Assembly (NCBI GenBank): GCA_024684435.1
Contig: JAIKWV010000038.1
Coordinates: 59,638-123,637 of the forward strand
Direction of reading: 5' to 3'
DNA: 64,000 nt
From: Clostridiales bacterium
GTDB taxonomy: Bacteria > Bacillota > Clostridia > Oscillospirales > Acutalibacteraceae
Shown here: positions 57,068 through 64,000 of the stretch, one piece after another
How positions within the stretch are numbered: the first letter of the stretch is position 1
How the letters are laid out: the number at the start of each line of letters is the position of its first letter
Made by a program: the position numbers and the translations under genes
Notes under the pieces: model-generated
Told to the model about the DNA's origin: nothing
Database searches by the model: none
What the model saw: only the letters and a program-made list of their open reading frames with translations

Positions 57068-57484
57068 TTAAAGCTGTTCTTTTATTTTTTCGATTATCTC
57101 TTTGTACTCATCGTCGCTGAGAATGACCGGCGGTTGAGGATTCATCTCAAATGTGGTGCCGAAATTCACACCGCCTTTGTATTTGGGAACGATGTGACAA
57201 TGCAGATGTCTGCCGTTGTCGTTGTACATTCCCAGATTTATTTTGTCTGGGGAGAAGGCCTTTGAAACAGCGAGAGCGGCGGTACGCATATCCAAAGCAA
57301 AAGCCGCTGCCGTTTTTTCGTCGAGATCATGGAACTCGTTTATGTGTTCCTTTGCCGCCACGATAACACGACCCTTTGCCGCCTGATTTTTAAAGAGATA
57401 AAGCTCCGAGACCTCAAGGTCACAGATATAGATCATTATTTCTTTTTGCGCGTCGTTTTTGGCGCAGTACATACACTCTGACAT
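57068..57484 (-). CDS. HIT family nucleotide-binding protein
   Basis: 138 residues from the ATG at 57484 (CGGAGTG site). Histidine triad HLHCHIVPKYKGG (HxHxHxxP) near residue 95 and an N-terminal CMYC pair that may bind zinc (MSECMYCAKND). HIT proteins hydrolyse AMP-linked compounds such as AMP-lysine or diadenosine polyphosphates. Own promoter at 57527-57555, so independent of the downstream 3D protein gene upstream on this strand. Confidence 0.9.
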   Translation of the reverse strand: MSECMYCAKNDAQKEIMIYICDLEVSELYLFKNQAAKGRVIVAAKEHINEFHDLDEKTAAAFALDMRTAALAVSKAFSPDKINLGMYNDNGRHLHCHIVPKYKGGVNFGTTFEMNPQPPVILSDDEYKEIIEKIKEQL

Positions 57485-57526
57485 ATTAACACTCCGTTCC
57501 GCTGACAACAGCCGATATTTTAGAAC

Positions 57527-57555
57527 AGTATAGCACACAGGGAGATACATTACAA
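57527..57555 (-). promoter_or_regulatory. Promoter of the HIT gene
   Basis: On the minus strand TTGTAA (57550-57555), 17-bp spacer, TATACT (57527-57532). Confidence 0.65.
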
Positions 57556-57560
57556 GAAAA

Positions 57561-57590
57561 AATCGGCAGCCCGATATGAGCTGCCGAAAA
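57561..57590 (-). terminator. Terminator of the 3D/G5 protein gene
   Basis: On the minus strand CGGCAGC / GCTGCCG (57564-57586) followed by ATTTTTT. Confidence 0.85.
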
Positions 57591-57599
57591 TTTTTAAAG

Positions 57600-58859
57600 T
57601 TAAATATCAAGGACGTAGATCCTTACGTCTCTGTGTCCCCAATCGTTGCACTGGCTCTCGCTGTTCATAAACAGATCAACAGTGCAGGATTTCTTTTTGA
57701 CGAATCCGCCGGTATCCGCGGCTATCGCGTAACCGTAGACCCTCTGACCGTTGCCGGAGACTACCCACAGCTTGCTTCCGTAGGGGATCTGCTTGGGATC
57801 CACCGCGATGTATCCGGGTCTGGGTGTAACGCCGGTGGCTGTTGTTGTGTCGCCGGTATAAGCCTTGGCTGTACCTCTGATGCATTTCTTGTAATTCTTT
57901 GGTACTCCGTCCTCGTCAAATTCAAGCTCATCGGGTATTTTGAGCTCGGATATCATACCGCTGTGGGACGATGCCACCTCTGCTTCAGAGAGCCTGGGCT
58001 TCTTCACGGAGGGAGCGGCTGTTCCCTTGACCAAAACTACCTCGTTGACCGCATCTTTTATTACAGTCCTCTTTATGACCTCTGAGCTTACAAGCTCGCC
58101 GTTGACATACTTGTCTTTGTAAACCACTTCAGCGCTGCCGTTTTCGCCTTCACGCTGTACCTTCGTCTCCTGATCGCCCAGAGTGAAGGATTCCTCGGTA
58201 ACGGTTTTGAATTCGATGGACTCGGTTTCCGTACGGTCCATGTAATTGAGCTTTGATACGGTTATTTCCATTCCTATCTCTGCGGGAGTATCAAGAGCAG
58301 GCTCTACGATGTCATCCTCGTCATAAGATATATTGTTCGCCGCCAGAACGTCTGCAACGGTGCCTTCCACTGTGGTGCAGCGGGTGATCTCATCACCGCA
58401 GGCGATCTTGATGTTGGGCTCACGTTCAATGCAGATCGTCATATCGGGGGAAAGCTTTGTGTCCGGAGAGGCGTCAATGCGATCTGACTCGCCGATGTCG
58501 ATCTTATTTTCATCCAGAAGATCCTGTACGGTGCCCTGGGTCTCATATACGGATTCAACGCCGTCATCGTAAACGCTGACCGTGACGGTGTCATAGAGCT
58601 TGATAACGCTGTCCTGACCTGCCTTGAAGTTGGACAGATCCACATAGCCGTAATCATCGGGATTTATGCCCTCGTTCATAAGGATCTCCTCAGGTGAGGA
58701 ATAGGCTGTTTTACAGTTGATGGTCTGTTCGCCGAATATTATCGTTACTGTATTTGCCTGTGTTGAAACAACGGCGACAGTTGTAATTACGGCGGCGACG
58801 ACCGCTAACGTAATACAAAAAATCAGTGCCTTTCTTTTGTTCTTCTTGATATAATTCAA
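57600..58859 (-). CDS. Cell-wall protein with DUF348, G5 and 3D domains (YabE-like)
   Basis: 419 residues. N-terminal signal anchor (about 9-32). Two or three ubiquitin-like DUF348 modules follow (about 36-205, e.g. TVTIIFGEQTINCKT, KIACGDEITRCTTVEGTVADVLAANNI), then a G5 domain (about 210-285). A C-terminal 3D domain (about 330-419) has three Asp: TPRPGYIAVDPKQIPYGSKL, AADTGGFVKKKSCTVDLFM. The order matches YabE/Rpf-like proteins of Firmicutes, thought to be lytic transglycosylases that help wake dormant cells or remodel the wall. Monocistronic. Confidence 0.9.
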   Translation of the reverse strand: MNYIKKNKRKALIFCITLAVVAAVITTVAVVSTQANTVTIIFGEQTINCKTAYSSPEEILMNEGINPDDYGYVDLSNFKAGQDSVIKLYDTVTVSVYDDGVESVYETQGTVQDLLDENKIDIGESDRIDASPDTKLSPDMTICIEREPNIKIACGDEITRCTTVEGTVADVLAANNISYDEDDIVEPALDTPAEIGMEITVSKLNYMDRTETESIEFKTVTEESFTLGDQETKVQREGENGSAEVVYKDKYVNGELVSSEVIKRTVIKDAVNEVVLVKGTAAPSVKKPRLSEAEVASSHSGMISELKIPDELEFDEDGVPKNYKKCIRGTAKAYTGDTTTATGVTPRPGYIAVDPKQIPYGSKLWVVSGNGQRVYGYAIAADTGGFVKKKSCTVDLFMNSESQCNDWGHRDVRIYVLDI

Positions 58860-58934
58860 AACTTGATCTCCTTAAATAATGTCATATTTACCGGGGCGGA
58901 TATGTATTTTACCCCGAAAACTGAGAGTAGAATG

Positions 58935-58963
58935 ATTATATTGGTAACAGCACTATTTGTCAA
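58935..58963 (-). promoter_or_regulatory. Promoter of the 3D/G5 protein gene
   Basis: On the minus strand TTGACA (58958-58963), 17-bp spacer, TATAAT (58935-58940). The rest of the 313-base gap 58860-59172 is AT-rich and shows no gene or RNA I can recognise. Confidence 0.85.
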
Positions 58964-59172
58964 ATGAAGATCAAGGCAAAAAATTGGATAATTTATACAA
59001 CTTAAAATTGAATATAATTCTAAATCAGAAATATAACACCTGTTCTCTGATTTTAAAACAGTCTATTTTTGTGCAAAATCCAAAAAATTACAAATGGTTA
59101 CAAAGCAGTTACAGGTTTGTCATACAAATACGGGCAAAAAACAGGCAATTCAAATCCCTGAAAAATGGATGT

Positions 59173-59958
59173 TCATGAAGCCTTTACAGGGATCCGGAGC
59201 GTTTGACCGGTGTATATGATGTCGGGATTTTTTATACCGTTGGCTTTTACAAGAGCGGAAACTGTAGTTTTGTATTTTTTAGCGATACGGGTAAGGGTAT
59301 CGCCCTTCTTTACGGTGTAGTAAATGTATTTTTTCCCTGTGGCTTTGTTTATAATATTGCCGGGGAAGCCTCTGAAAATACCCGGATGGAACACATCCAT
59401 GTCAACGTTTCCGTTTATACCGTTGACCTTGCCGGTGTCGGTGTACTGCCAGCCCGCCCAGTTTTTCCAGTTTATATCCGAGGAAGGGTATTTTACACCG
59501 TACTGAGCTATCCAAAGCGGATATTTGGTAAGACTGCCGCCGAAACTTTCTTTGGCGTTAAAAGCGTCGCTGTATATGACAAGATCCCTGTGACCAAAGC
59601 TTTTAAGCGTATTGAGAAATTTTGCGGATATTGTCGAAATATCTCCGACGCTGAGTCCCGACAGGTCTTCAAAATCCATTGCAAGCCTGCAATCGTATAC
59701 TTTGTCAGATATAAGCCCGGCAAAAAAGGCTGCCTGATTTGCCGCCTGAGCGGCAGATCTTGCGGTCACATAGTGGTAAAAGCCTATCTTAAGTCCCGCG
59801 GAAACTGCTCCGGAATAGTTTTTGTCAAGATATGGGTCACGGTGAGCCGAGCCGGCTCCCGCGCGGATGTAAACTATATCCACACCGTCGTTCTTTACGG
59901 CGTCGAAATCTATTGTTTCCTGCCATTCGCTTACGTCTATTCCTTTGAATTCAGTCAA
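59173..59958 (-). CDS. GH25 muramidase with C-terminal LysM
   Basis: 261 residues from a TTG at 59958, 6 bases after GGAGGTGA. GH25 domain at about 1-190: [19 protein letters not shown] (catalytic-region Asp), [28 protein letters not shown] (catalytic Asp/Glu), WIAQYGV and [24 protein letters not shown]. LysM at about 211-258 ([29 protein letters not shown]). It hydrolyses the MurNAc-GlcNAc bond. There is no signal peptide, so export needs a holin-like or other route, or release by lysis. No phage genes are nearby. Confidence 0.93.
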   Translation of the reverse strand: MTEFKGIDVSEWQETIDFDAVKNDGVDIVYIRAGAGSAHRDPYLDKNYSGAVSAGLKIGFYHYVTARSAAQAANQAAFFAGLISDKVYDCRLAMDFEDLSGLSVGDISTISAKFLNTLKSFGHRDLVIYSDAFNAKESFGGSLTKYPLWIAQYGVKYPSSDINWKNWAGWQYTDTGKVNGINGNVDMDVFHPGIFRGFPGNIINKATGKKYIYYTVKKGDTLTRIAKKYKTTVSALVKANGIKNPDIIYTGQTLRIPVKAS

Positions 59959-60174
59959 ATAATATCACCTCCGTTTACATATTATGACAAAAAATTTTAT
60001 CGTGTGAATCGGCGATAAACAATTTTTTATGAATATGTAGTATATAAATGTAATATATTATATCTGGAGCCACAACATATACCGATTTTAAAAAAATTCG
60101 GTATTTTCTTATTTAATATTGACAACTTAAATATCATATGCGAAAATAAAATACACTATTTTTTGGAGGCGCTT

Positions 60175-60768
60175 ATGAAAAAGAATGTAGTTGCGATATT
60201 TGCAATATTGCTTGCGCTTTCGGCAGTTTTAAATATCTATCAGTATTTCGGCAACACGGGCAAGAGCGCTAAAAGATCGTTGGATCCAAACCTTATAAAT
60301 TCCTGTAAGCTTGAGATAATGGGTACAGCTGAAAAGACAAGTGGAGATATTCTGTGGACTGTTTGCGATGTGAACAAGGACGGACAATATGACATTTTGC
60401 TTATTGCCGTTGATAACGACACAGCGGTGTATAAGCTGAACAGCAAGGACGCCGTAAAGATCACCGATATATCAGGTCACGACTTTTGCCGCTGCTTCAA
60501 CGATCCCATGGTGCTGTCCTCCATGATAAAAAGCGAGAATGAGAGCAAACTCCTGGTATATGAATTTACAAAGGATTTTTCCTCGGTAAAGGTCAGGGAA
60601 GAATATGCGACGACAGCGGATGCCTATACCTTGAACGGTAACAGTATAGACAAGGCGACTTATGAAACCGCAGAGAGTAAATATTTTGACAAGTCAAACG
60701 CGATACTTCAGATACCCCGTACGGATAACTGGTATCTGGACGCTTGCTTCAATGAGGCGTTCCAGTAA
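60175..60768 (+). CDS. Membrane-anchored hypothetical protein
   Basis: 197 residues from the ATG at 60175, 5 bases after GGAGGCG. One N-terminal anchor helix (about 5-24), then an extracytoplasmic domain with VNKDGQYDILLIAVDNDTAVYKL, an FG-GAP/VCBS-like Asp-rich motif, and a C-terminal FDKSNAILQIPRTDNWYLD. Resembles in layout the zinc-ribbon protein at 5840-6766 but without the ribbon. Role unknown. Ends before a strong terminator. Confidence 0.6.
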   Translation: MKKNVVAIFAILLALSAVLNIYQYFGNTGKSAKRSLDPNLINSCKLEIMGTAEKTSGDILWTVCDVNKDGQYDILLIAVDNDTAVYKLNSKDAVKITDISGHDFCRCFNDPMVLSSMIKSENESKLLVYEFTKDFSSVKVREEYATTADAYTLNGNSIDKATYETAESKYFDKSNAILQIPRTDNWYLDACFNEAFQ

Positions 60769-60783
60769 TATATAAGGATTAAT

Positions 60784-60829
60784 AATCCGCAGACAGCGAA
60801 AATTTTTGCCGTTTGCGGATTCGTTTTTT
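60784..60829 (+). terminator. Terminator after the anchored hypothetical protein
   Basis: AATCCGCA (60784-60791) / TGCGGATT (60814-60821) with an inner GCGAAAA/TTTTTGC pairing, then CGTTTTTT. Confidence 0.8.
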
Positions 60830-60838
60830 AAATAAACA

Positions 60839-60866
60839 TTGATTATATGATTTTTTATGGTATAAT
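60839..60866 (+). promoter_or_regulatory. Promoter of the secreted hypothetical protein
   Basis: TTGATT (60839-60844), 16-bp spacer, TATAAT (60861-60866), and an AAGGAGAG site before the ATG. Confidence 0.75.
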
Positions 60867-60900
60867 TTACTTAATGAAAATAAAAAAGGAGAGTTAACGT

Positions 60901-62034
60901 ATGAAAACAGCGAAAAAATTTGTTGCAGTTTTACTCAGCGCCATTTTTATTATTGGTATGCTTCCCTGTTCCGTTTTCGCTGACAGTATACCCGAAGAGC
61001 TTATATGTGAGTATTATTTTGGCAATTCAGAAACTTACAAATATTGCGGCGCGCTGTCTGTGGGCGAAAACACTTCCTTTGACGTTAAAGAAAATACAGC
61101 TTACTTTTTTATATTCGTACCAGAACAAACAGGTGTTTATTGCTTTGACGGCAACATAAACGGTATTACAGGGGACACAAATGATGACCGTTGCAGTGCC
61201 GAGGAGTTTGAAGATCGCCTTACCCTCTATACAAAAGGGCGTGAAAATTATGCGGATTACAGCTACCTGACACAAGGCAAGACATATTTTGTGCTGGTAG
61301 ATTTCTTTGAGGGTGTCAGCATTTCTTATGAGGGTACGGTAAAAGATGTCAATCCCACCATCCCTCTTGTTGACCTTGTGAGGAATTGGGATACGTCCGT
61401 AGTCGACGGCGGATTTGAATTCGGTCTGGCATTGGATGTGGAAATGACAATAAAGTTTTCAAACAATAAGACCGTATACGGATGGGGATTCTACTTCGGT
61501 CAGAACGAATATACCGAAAACAATGTTACCTGGAAGCATCTGGGATTTGAAAAGACATTCAGATACAACATCATAAATATCGAGGATATGATCTCCTCGA
61601 TCGATGTTAAGAACAGAGTAGATTTTGTCAGATATTTTGACGACAAGATCGAGTTTAAAAATCCTGTGACCGTGGTTATAAATTTCAGCGACGGCACGTC
61701 CACTGAGGTTACAATAGAGGATTACGATTATTATTATGAATTCCCCGGGATCAACGGCAGATATTACAACATTTATCTGGATATAGACGATGAAGGCGAA
61801 TTGGCGGCATGGGTAGCCGGTCATGCTTTCGGAAGCATTGATTATACAATGAAGCGCGTCGGATTCTTCAAGGATCTTGCCTATTATATCCTGTGCAGAT
61901 CATCAGTACGCGTATTTTACACCGAGCTGATGAAGAGTGCAAACTTCAAGACAAAGGTACAGCTCTTACTTGACAGCTTCAGGGAAATAGGAGATATAAG
62001 AATAACTTACCTGAAGTCACTGTTCAAAAGATAA
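60901..62034 (+). CDS. Secreted hypothetical protein
   Basis: 377 residues with a signal peptide (cleavage near VFA-DS, residue 27). The first half looks like a beta-sandwich of the bacterial pre-peptidase type (NTSFDVKENTAYFFIFVPEQTGVYCFDGN..., YLTQGKTYFVLVDF). The middle has IEFKNPVTVVINFSDGTSTEVTI. The C-terminal 70 residues are helical and basic (VFYTELMKSANFKTKVQLLLDSFREIG). I do not recognise a family. Rich in Tyr, Asp and Phe. Probably wall-associated; function unknown. Monocistronic. Confidence 0.65.
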   Translation: MKTAKKFVAVLLSAIFIIGMLPCSVFADSIPEELICEYYFGNSETYKYCGALSVGENTSFDVKENTAYFFIFVPEQTGVYCFDGNINGITGDTNDDRCSAEEFEDRLTLYTKGRENYADYSYLTQGKTYFVLVDFFEGVSISYEGTVKDVNPTIPLVDLVRNWDTSVVDGGFEFGLALDVEMTIKFSNNKTVYGWGFYFGQNEYTENNVTWKHLGFEKTFRYNIINIEDMISSIDVKNRVDFVRYFDDKIEFKNPVTVVINFSDGTSTEVTIEDYDYYYEFPGINGRYYNIYLDIDDEGELAAWVAGHAFGSIDYTMKRVGFFKDLAYYILCRSSVRVFYTELMKSANFKTKVQLLLDSFREIGDIRITYLKSLFKR

Positions 62035-62055
62035 AAGATAATGATCAGGATCGGG

Positions 62056-62089
62056 CATCCTTCGGAACAACACCGGAGGATGTCTTTTT
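62056..62089 (+). terminator. Terminator after the secreted hypothetical protein
   Basis: CATCCTTCGG (62056-62065) / CCGGAGGATG (62073-62082), with one G-T pair, followed by TCTTTTTG. Confidence 0.75.
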
Positions 62090-62104
62090 GTATCGGGAAA
62101 TGTA

Positions 62105-62133
62105 TTGAAAAAACCTGCCGGCTGTGATAAAAT
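62105..62133 (+). promoter_or_regulatory. Promoter of the coiled-coil / phosphoesterase pair
   Basis: TTGAAA (62105-62110), 17-bp spacer, TAAAAT (62128-62133), followed by AAGGAGG before the ATG at 62173. Confidence 0.7.
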
Positions 62134-62172
62134 ATTTTGGTACAAACATTGACGGCAAGGAGGAATTTTGCC

Positions 62173-62655
62173 ATGGGAAAGCAATCGTTTTTACCTGTTA
62201 CGGAAAAGGGATACAATGTGATAATTGCCGACGAATATATTTCCGCTTTGCAGGAAGAATATTCCAAAATAAGGGAGTGGGGCATCTCCCTTGCTAAAAA
62301 GCTTGAGGAGCAGGATGCGGTCATAGAAAAGCTCAGGGAGGAAAACAGGCGGTTAGCCGAGCAGAATAACGCCATTTATGACGGCGGCAGATCAATTGCC
62401 CGGAAGCTTGGCGCTTCGGATGAAGTTCAGGAGGGAGAGTTCGATCCGGAAAAGCTGAAAGAGCTGATAGATGAAATTATCAGCAGCGCCGATCAGATCA
62501 GAAACGAAGCAAATATTTATGCCGGCAAGACAATAGAAAAAGCTCAAAGAACCGCTGAGGGTATTGAAACAGAGTGTAAAAAGAGTATCAGTGAGCTGAG
62601 CGCCGTTCTTGCGAAAATGCAAAAGGACATTGCGCTGTATTCAGACAACGATTGA
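62173..62655 (+). CDS. Coiled-coil protein of unknown function
   Basis: 160 residues from the ATG at 62173 (AAGGAGG, 7-base spacing). Almost entirely helical and charged: ALQEEYSKIREWGISLAKKLEEQDAVIEKLREENRRLAEQNN (about 27-70) is a clear heptad coiled coil, and a second helix ends near the C-terminus. It recalls DivIVA/GpsB-like or AtpF-like scaffolds in layout, but the DivIVA N-terminal motif is absent. 13 bases before the phosphoesterase gene, so co-expressed with it. Confidence 0.65.
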   Translation: MGKQSFLPVTEKGYNVIIADEYISALQEEYSKIREWGISLAKKLEEQDAVIEKLREENRRLAEQNNAIYDGGRSIARKLGASDEVQEGEFDPEKLKELIDEIISSADQIRNEANIYAGKTIEKAQRTAEGIETECKKSISELSAVLAKMQKDIALYSDND

Positions 62656-62668
62656 GCGGAGGCATATT

Positions 62669-63826
62669 ATGAAAACGGCAATAGCCACAGTAAGAATAGG
62701 CATAAACAAGACTATACTGAAGATAAAGACCCTGCTTTACAAAATCAGCAAGGGCAAACTCTGCAAAGGGCTGTTCCTGATGACGGTCAATACCCCGGAG
62801 CTGACTACAGACGTTAAGATCCTTTCAGAGAACGGGGAAGAGGTCAATATAGCCAAAACGGACAGTCAGGGCAATATAAAAAATGAGGGCTTCAGGATAC
62901 TTACAACAACGGATCTGCATCTTAAAGATACTCCGGAACTCAGGCGCAAGACGGTTCAGATGCTTGTCAGCCAGGCGGAGAGGGTAAAGCCGGATCTGAT
63001 AATACTGACCGGAGATATCATACTCTCCAAATATCAGCCCCTTGACTGCGAACAGTTTGCGCAGGTCATGGAAAAGCTGGGCATATACTGGACCGTAGTT
63101 TTCGGCAATCACGAGGGCGCAGATGAAAAGGGTATGTTCAAGTACCTTATGCTTGAAACGGTACGCAGACACCCCCACTGCCTTGTGCGTTTCGGGAAAA
63201 AGGAGCTTTTCGGTTACGGCAATCACCGCATAAATATATTCAACGGCAAGGATTCCCTTTTGCAGACCTTATATCTGTTCGATTCCGGCAGGGATCTGAG
63301 AGACGAATACCGCAAGGAATACGGAGTGCCGGAAAGCGCAAAGGGGTATGATTTCCTTAAAACAAACCAGATAGATTGGTACAAAGCTTCGGTTGAAGAC
63401 ATAAAGAAAAAATACGGCGACGTTAGATCCATGATGTATATGCATATCCCCCTTGTTGAGTACGGCGAGGCGATAGAACTCAACGAAAAGGGAGAATATG
63501 AATTCACCGACAAATGCAGGTATATTTACGGCGCCGCCTATGAGTCCGTGGGCAGCTCGGAGTTCAACTCCGGTATGTTTGACGCCATACTTGAATGCGG
63601 CAGTACTCAGGCGATATTCAGCGGACACGACCATATAAACGATTTCTGCGTGGAGTACAAGGGCATTTACCTGGTTTACAGTCAGTACGACGGATACGAG
63701 ACCTACACCATGGGCAGCAACTTCTCCTGGGACGAAAAGGACTGGCCTCAGGGCGTTACGGTGACAGATATAAAGCCCGACGGTTCTCTTGAAATATCCC
63801 GAAGGTTCAACAGTGAATTATTATAA
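62669..63826 (+). CDS. Metallophosphoesterase
   Basis: 385 residues from the ATG at 62669 (GGAGG site). A complete calcineurin-type site: TTTDLHLKD (Asp-x-His), ILTGDIIL (Gly-Asp), VFGNHEG (Asn-His), MYMHIPLVEY (His) and FSGHDHIND (His-x-His). The first 70 residues are basic and partly hydrophobic (MTVNTPEL near 58). The fold resembles purple acid phosphatase/PhoD-like phosphoesterases of the YkuE or DUF-type secreted group; here no signal peptide is evident. Substrate unknown. It follows the coiled-coil protein gene by 13 bases. Confidence 0.87.
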   Translation: MKTAIATVRIGINKTILKIKTLLYKISKGKLCKGLFLMTVNTPELTTDVKILSENGEEVNIAKTDSQGNIKNEGFRILTTTDLHLKDTPELRRKTVQMLVSQAERVKPDLIILTGDIILSKYQPLDCEQFAQVMEKLGIYWTVVFGNHEGADEKGMFKYLMLETVRRHPHCLVRFGKKELFGYGNHRINIFNGKDSLLQTLYLFDSGRDLRDEYRKEYGVPESAKGYDFLKTNQIDWYKASVEDIKKKYGDVRSMMYMHIPLVEYGEAIELNEKGEYEFTDKCRYIYGAAYESVGSSEFNSGMFDAILECGSTQAIFSGHDHINDFCVEYKGIYLVYSQYDGYETYTMGSNFSWDEKDWPQGVTVTDIKPDGSLEISRRFNSELL

Positions 63827-63859
63827 TATTAATATAAAAAGACGGAGCTGTGAGTTTTT

Positions 63860-64000
63860 CGGTAGTGTCCCGAATTTTGTGTAAAGTCCAAACGCCGGTA
63901 TAAAACAGGGCAAAAAAATATATTACAGGGAGGGCGGCTAGACCGGCCTCCCTTATCAACAGTATAAGCGGAAACCGGAACGCAAGTCAAGGGCGGCGGC
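63860..64000. mobile_element. Possible insertion-sequence end at the window edge
   Basis: After the last gene the sequence changes character: TTTTCGG-TAGTGTCCCGAATTTTG-like bases, TGTGTAAAGTCC, a GGGAGGGCGG / CCGGCCTCCC hairpin (63928-63952) and a GC-rich edge. Such strings are found, in my memory, at ends of IS256-like elements in Clostridia. No transposase frame is inside the window, so this is tentative. Confidence 0.3.

Noticed and set aside
59173..59958. Prophage remnant suggested by a signal-less GH25 lysozyme
   Set aside because: No holin, tail, integrase or terminase genes are in the surroundings, so the lysozyme alone does not support a prophage.

Overview
The window reads as a chromosomal segment of a Gram-positive, low-to-mid GC Bacillota of class Clostridia, most likely an uncultured gut or rumen member of the Oscillospiraceae/Ruminococcaceae. 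Reasons: strong GGAGG ribosome binding sites, sigma-A promoters (TTGACA-17-TATAAT), frequent TTG starts, an infC-rpmI-rplT cluster with a non-AUG infC start, Gram-positive wall enzymes (M23, GH25, 3D/G5 and LysM proteins), BspA-type surface proteins, and a cluster of the 'CCTTCCCC...GGGGAAGG' intergenic repeats that I associate with gut Clostridia. No plasmid or prophage backbone is visible. The only hint of an insertion sequence is possible IS-like sequence at the extreme right edge.

Layout. 1-7 kb: a DUF2779 nuclease-like protein, an acyltransferase, tRNA-Leu and a GPH sugar symporter. 5.8-11.1 kb (minus): a five-gene SPFH / zinc-ribbon / TPM envelope operon resembling Bacillus ydjGHI, followed by a separate zinc-ribbon membrane protein. 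11.3-11.8 kb: tRNA-Met and tRNA-Glu, with the tRNA-Glu 3' end duplicated downstream. 12.4-16.5 kb: small membrane proteins and the nickel-pincer cofactor genes larB-larC-larE. 16.9-21.4 kb: infC-rpmI-rplT, an RNA methyltransferase, RdgB, YhbY, smpB and tmRNA; the tmRNA 3' end is also duplicated downstream. 21.5-32 kb: an AI-2E family permease, two flavoproteins, a BspA-like protein, a ribbon-helix-helix protein, an SGNH hydrolase, a GH3-type adenylating enzyme and an EEP-family hydrolase. 32-36 kb (minus): a heterodimeric ABC exporter behind a short leader peptide that overlaps an intrinsic terminator. 35.9-40.9 kb (minus): DUF951, prfA, tsaC, coaE, a lytic transglycosylase and an M18 aminopeptidase. 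42.1-43.9 kb: an AT-rich three-gene islet with a paired palindromic operator. 43.9-44.45 kb: an intergenic repeat cluster. 44.6-51 kb: ilvE, two phosphatase-like proteins with altered active sites, a regulator, and a five-gene mixed operon. 51.3-64 kb: wall hydrolases, a wbpO/wbpP-like nucleotide-sugar pair, YchF, a HIT protein and secreted or membrane proteins of unknown role.

Most noteworthy observations: (1) two unlinked stable-RNA genes, tRNA-Glu and tmRNA, each carry a direct copy of their own 3' end plus terminator about 180 bp downstream, separated by a module holding an inverted T-arm and GCGAAGC mini-hairpins; this recalls the 178-bp repeats of E. coli tyrT. (2) A 17-codon leader ORF overlapping the terminator in front of the ABC exporter suggests ribosome-controlled attenuation. 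(3) A divergent islet contains two GTAACA-N3-TGTTAC operators. (4) A ydjGHI-like operon lies here without PspA. All functional statements are from reading motifs by eye; no search or alignment was run.
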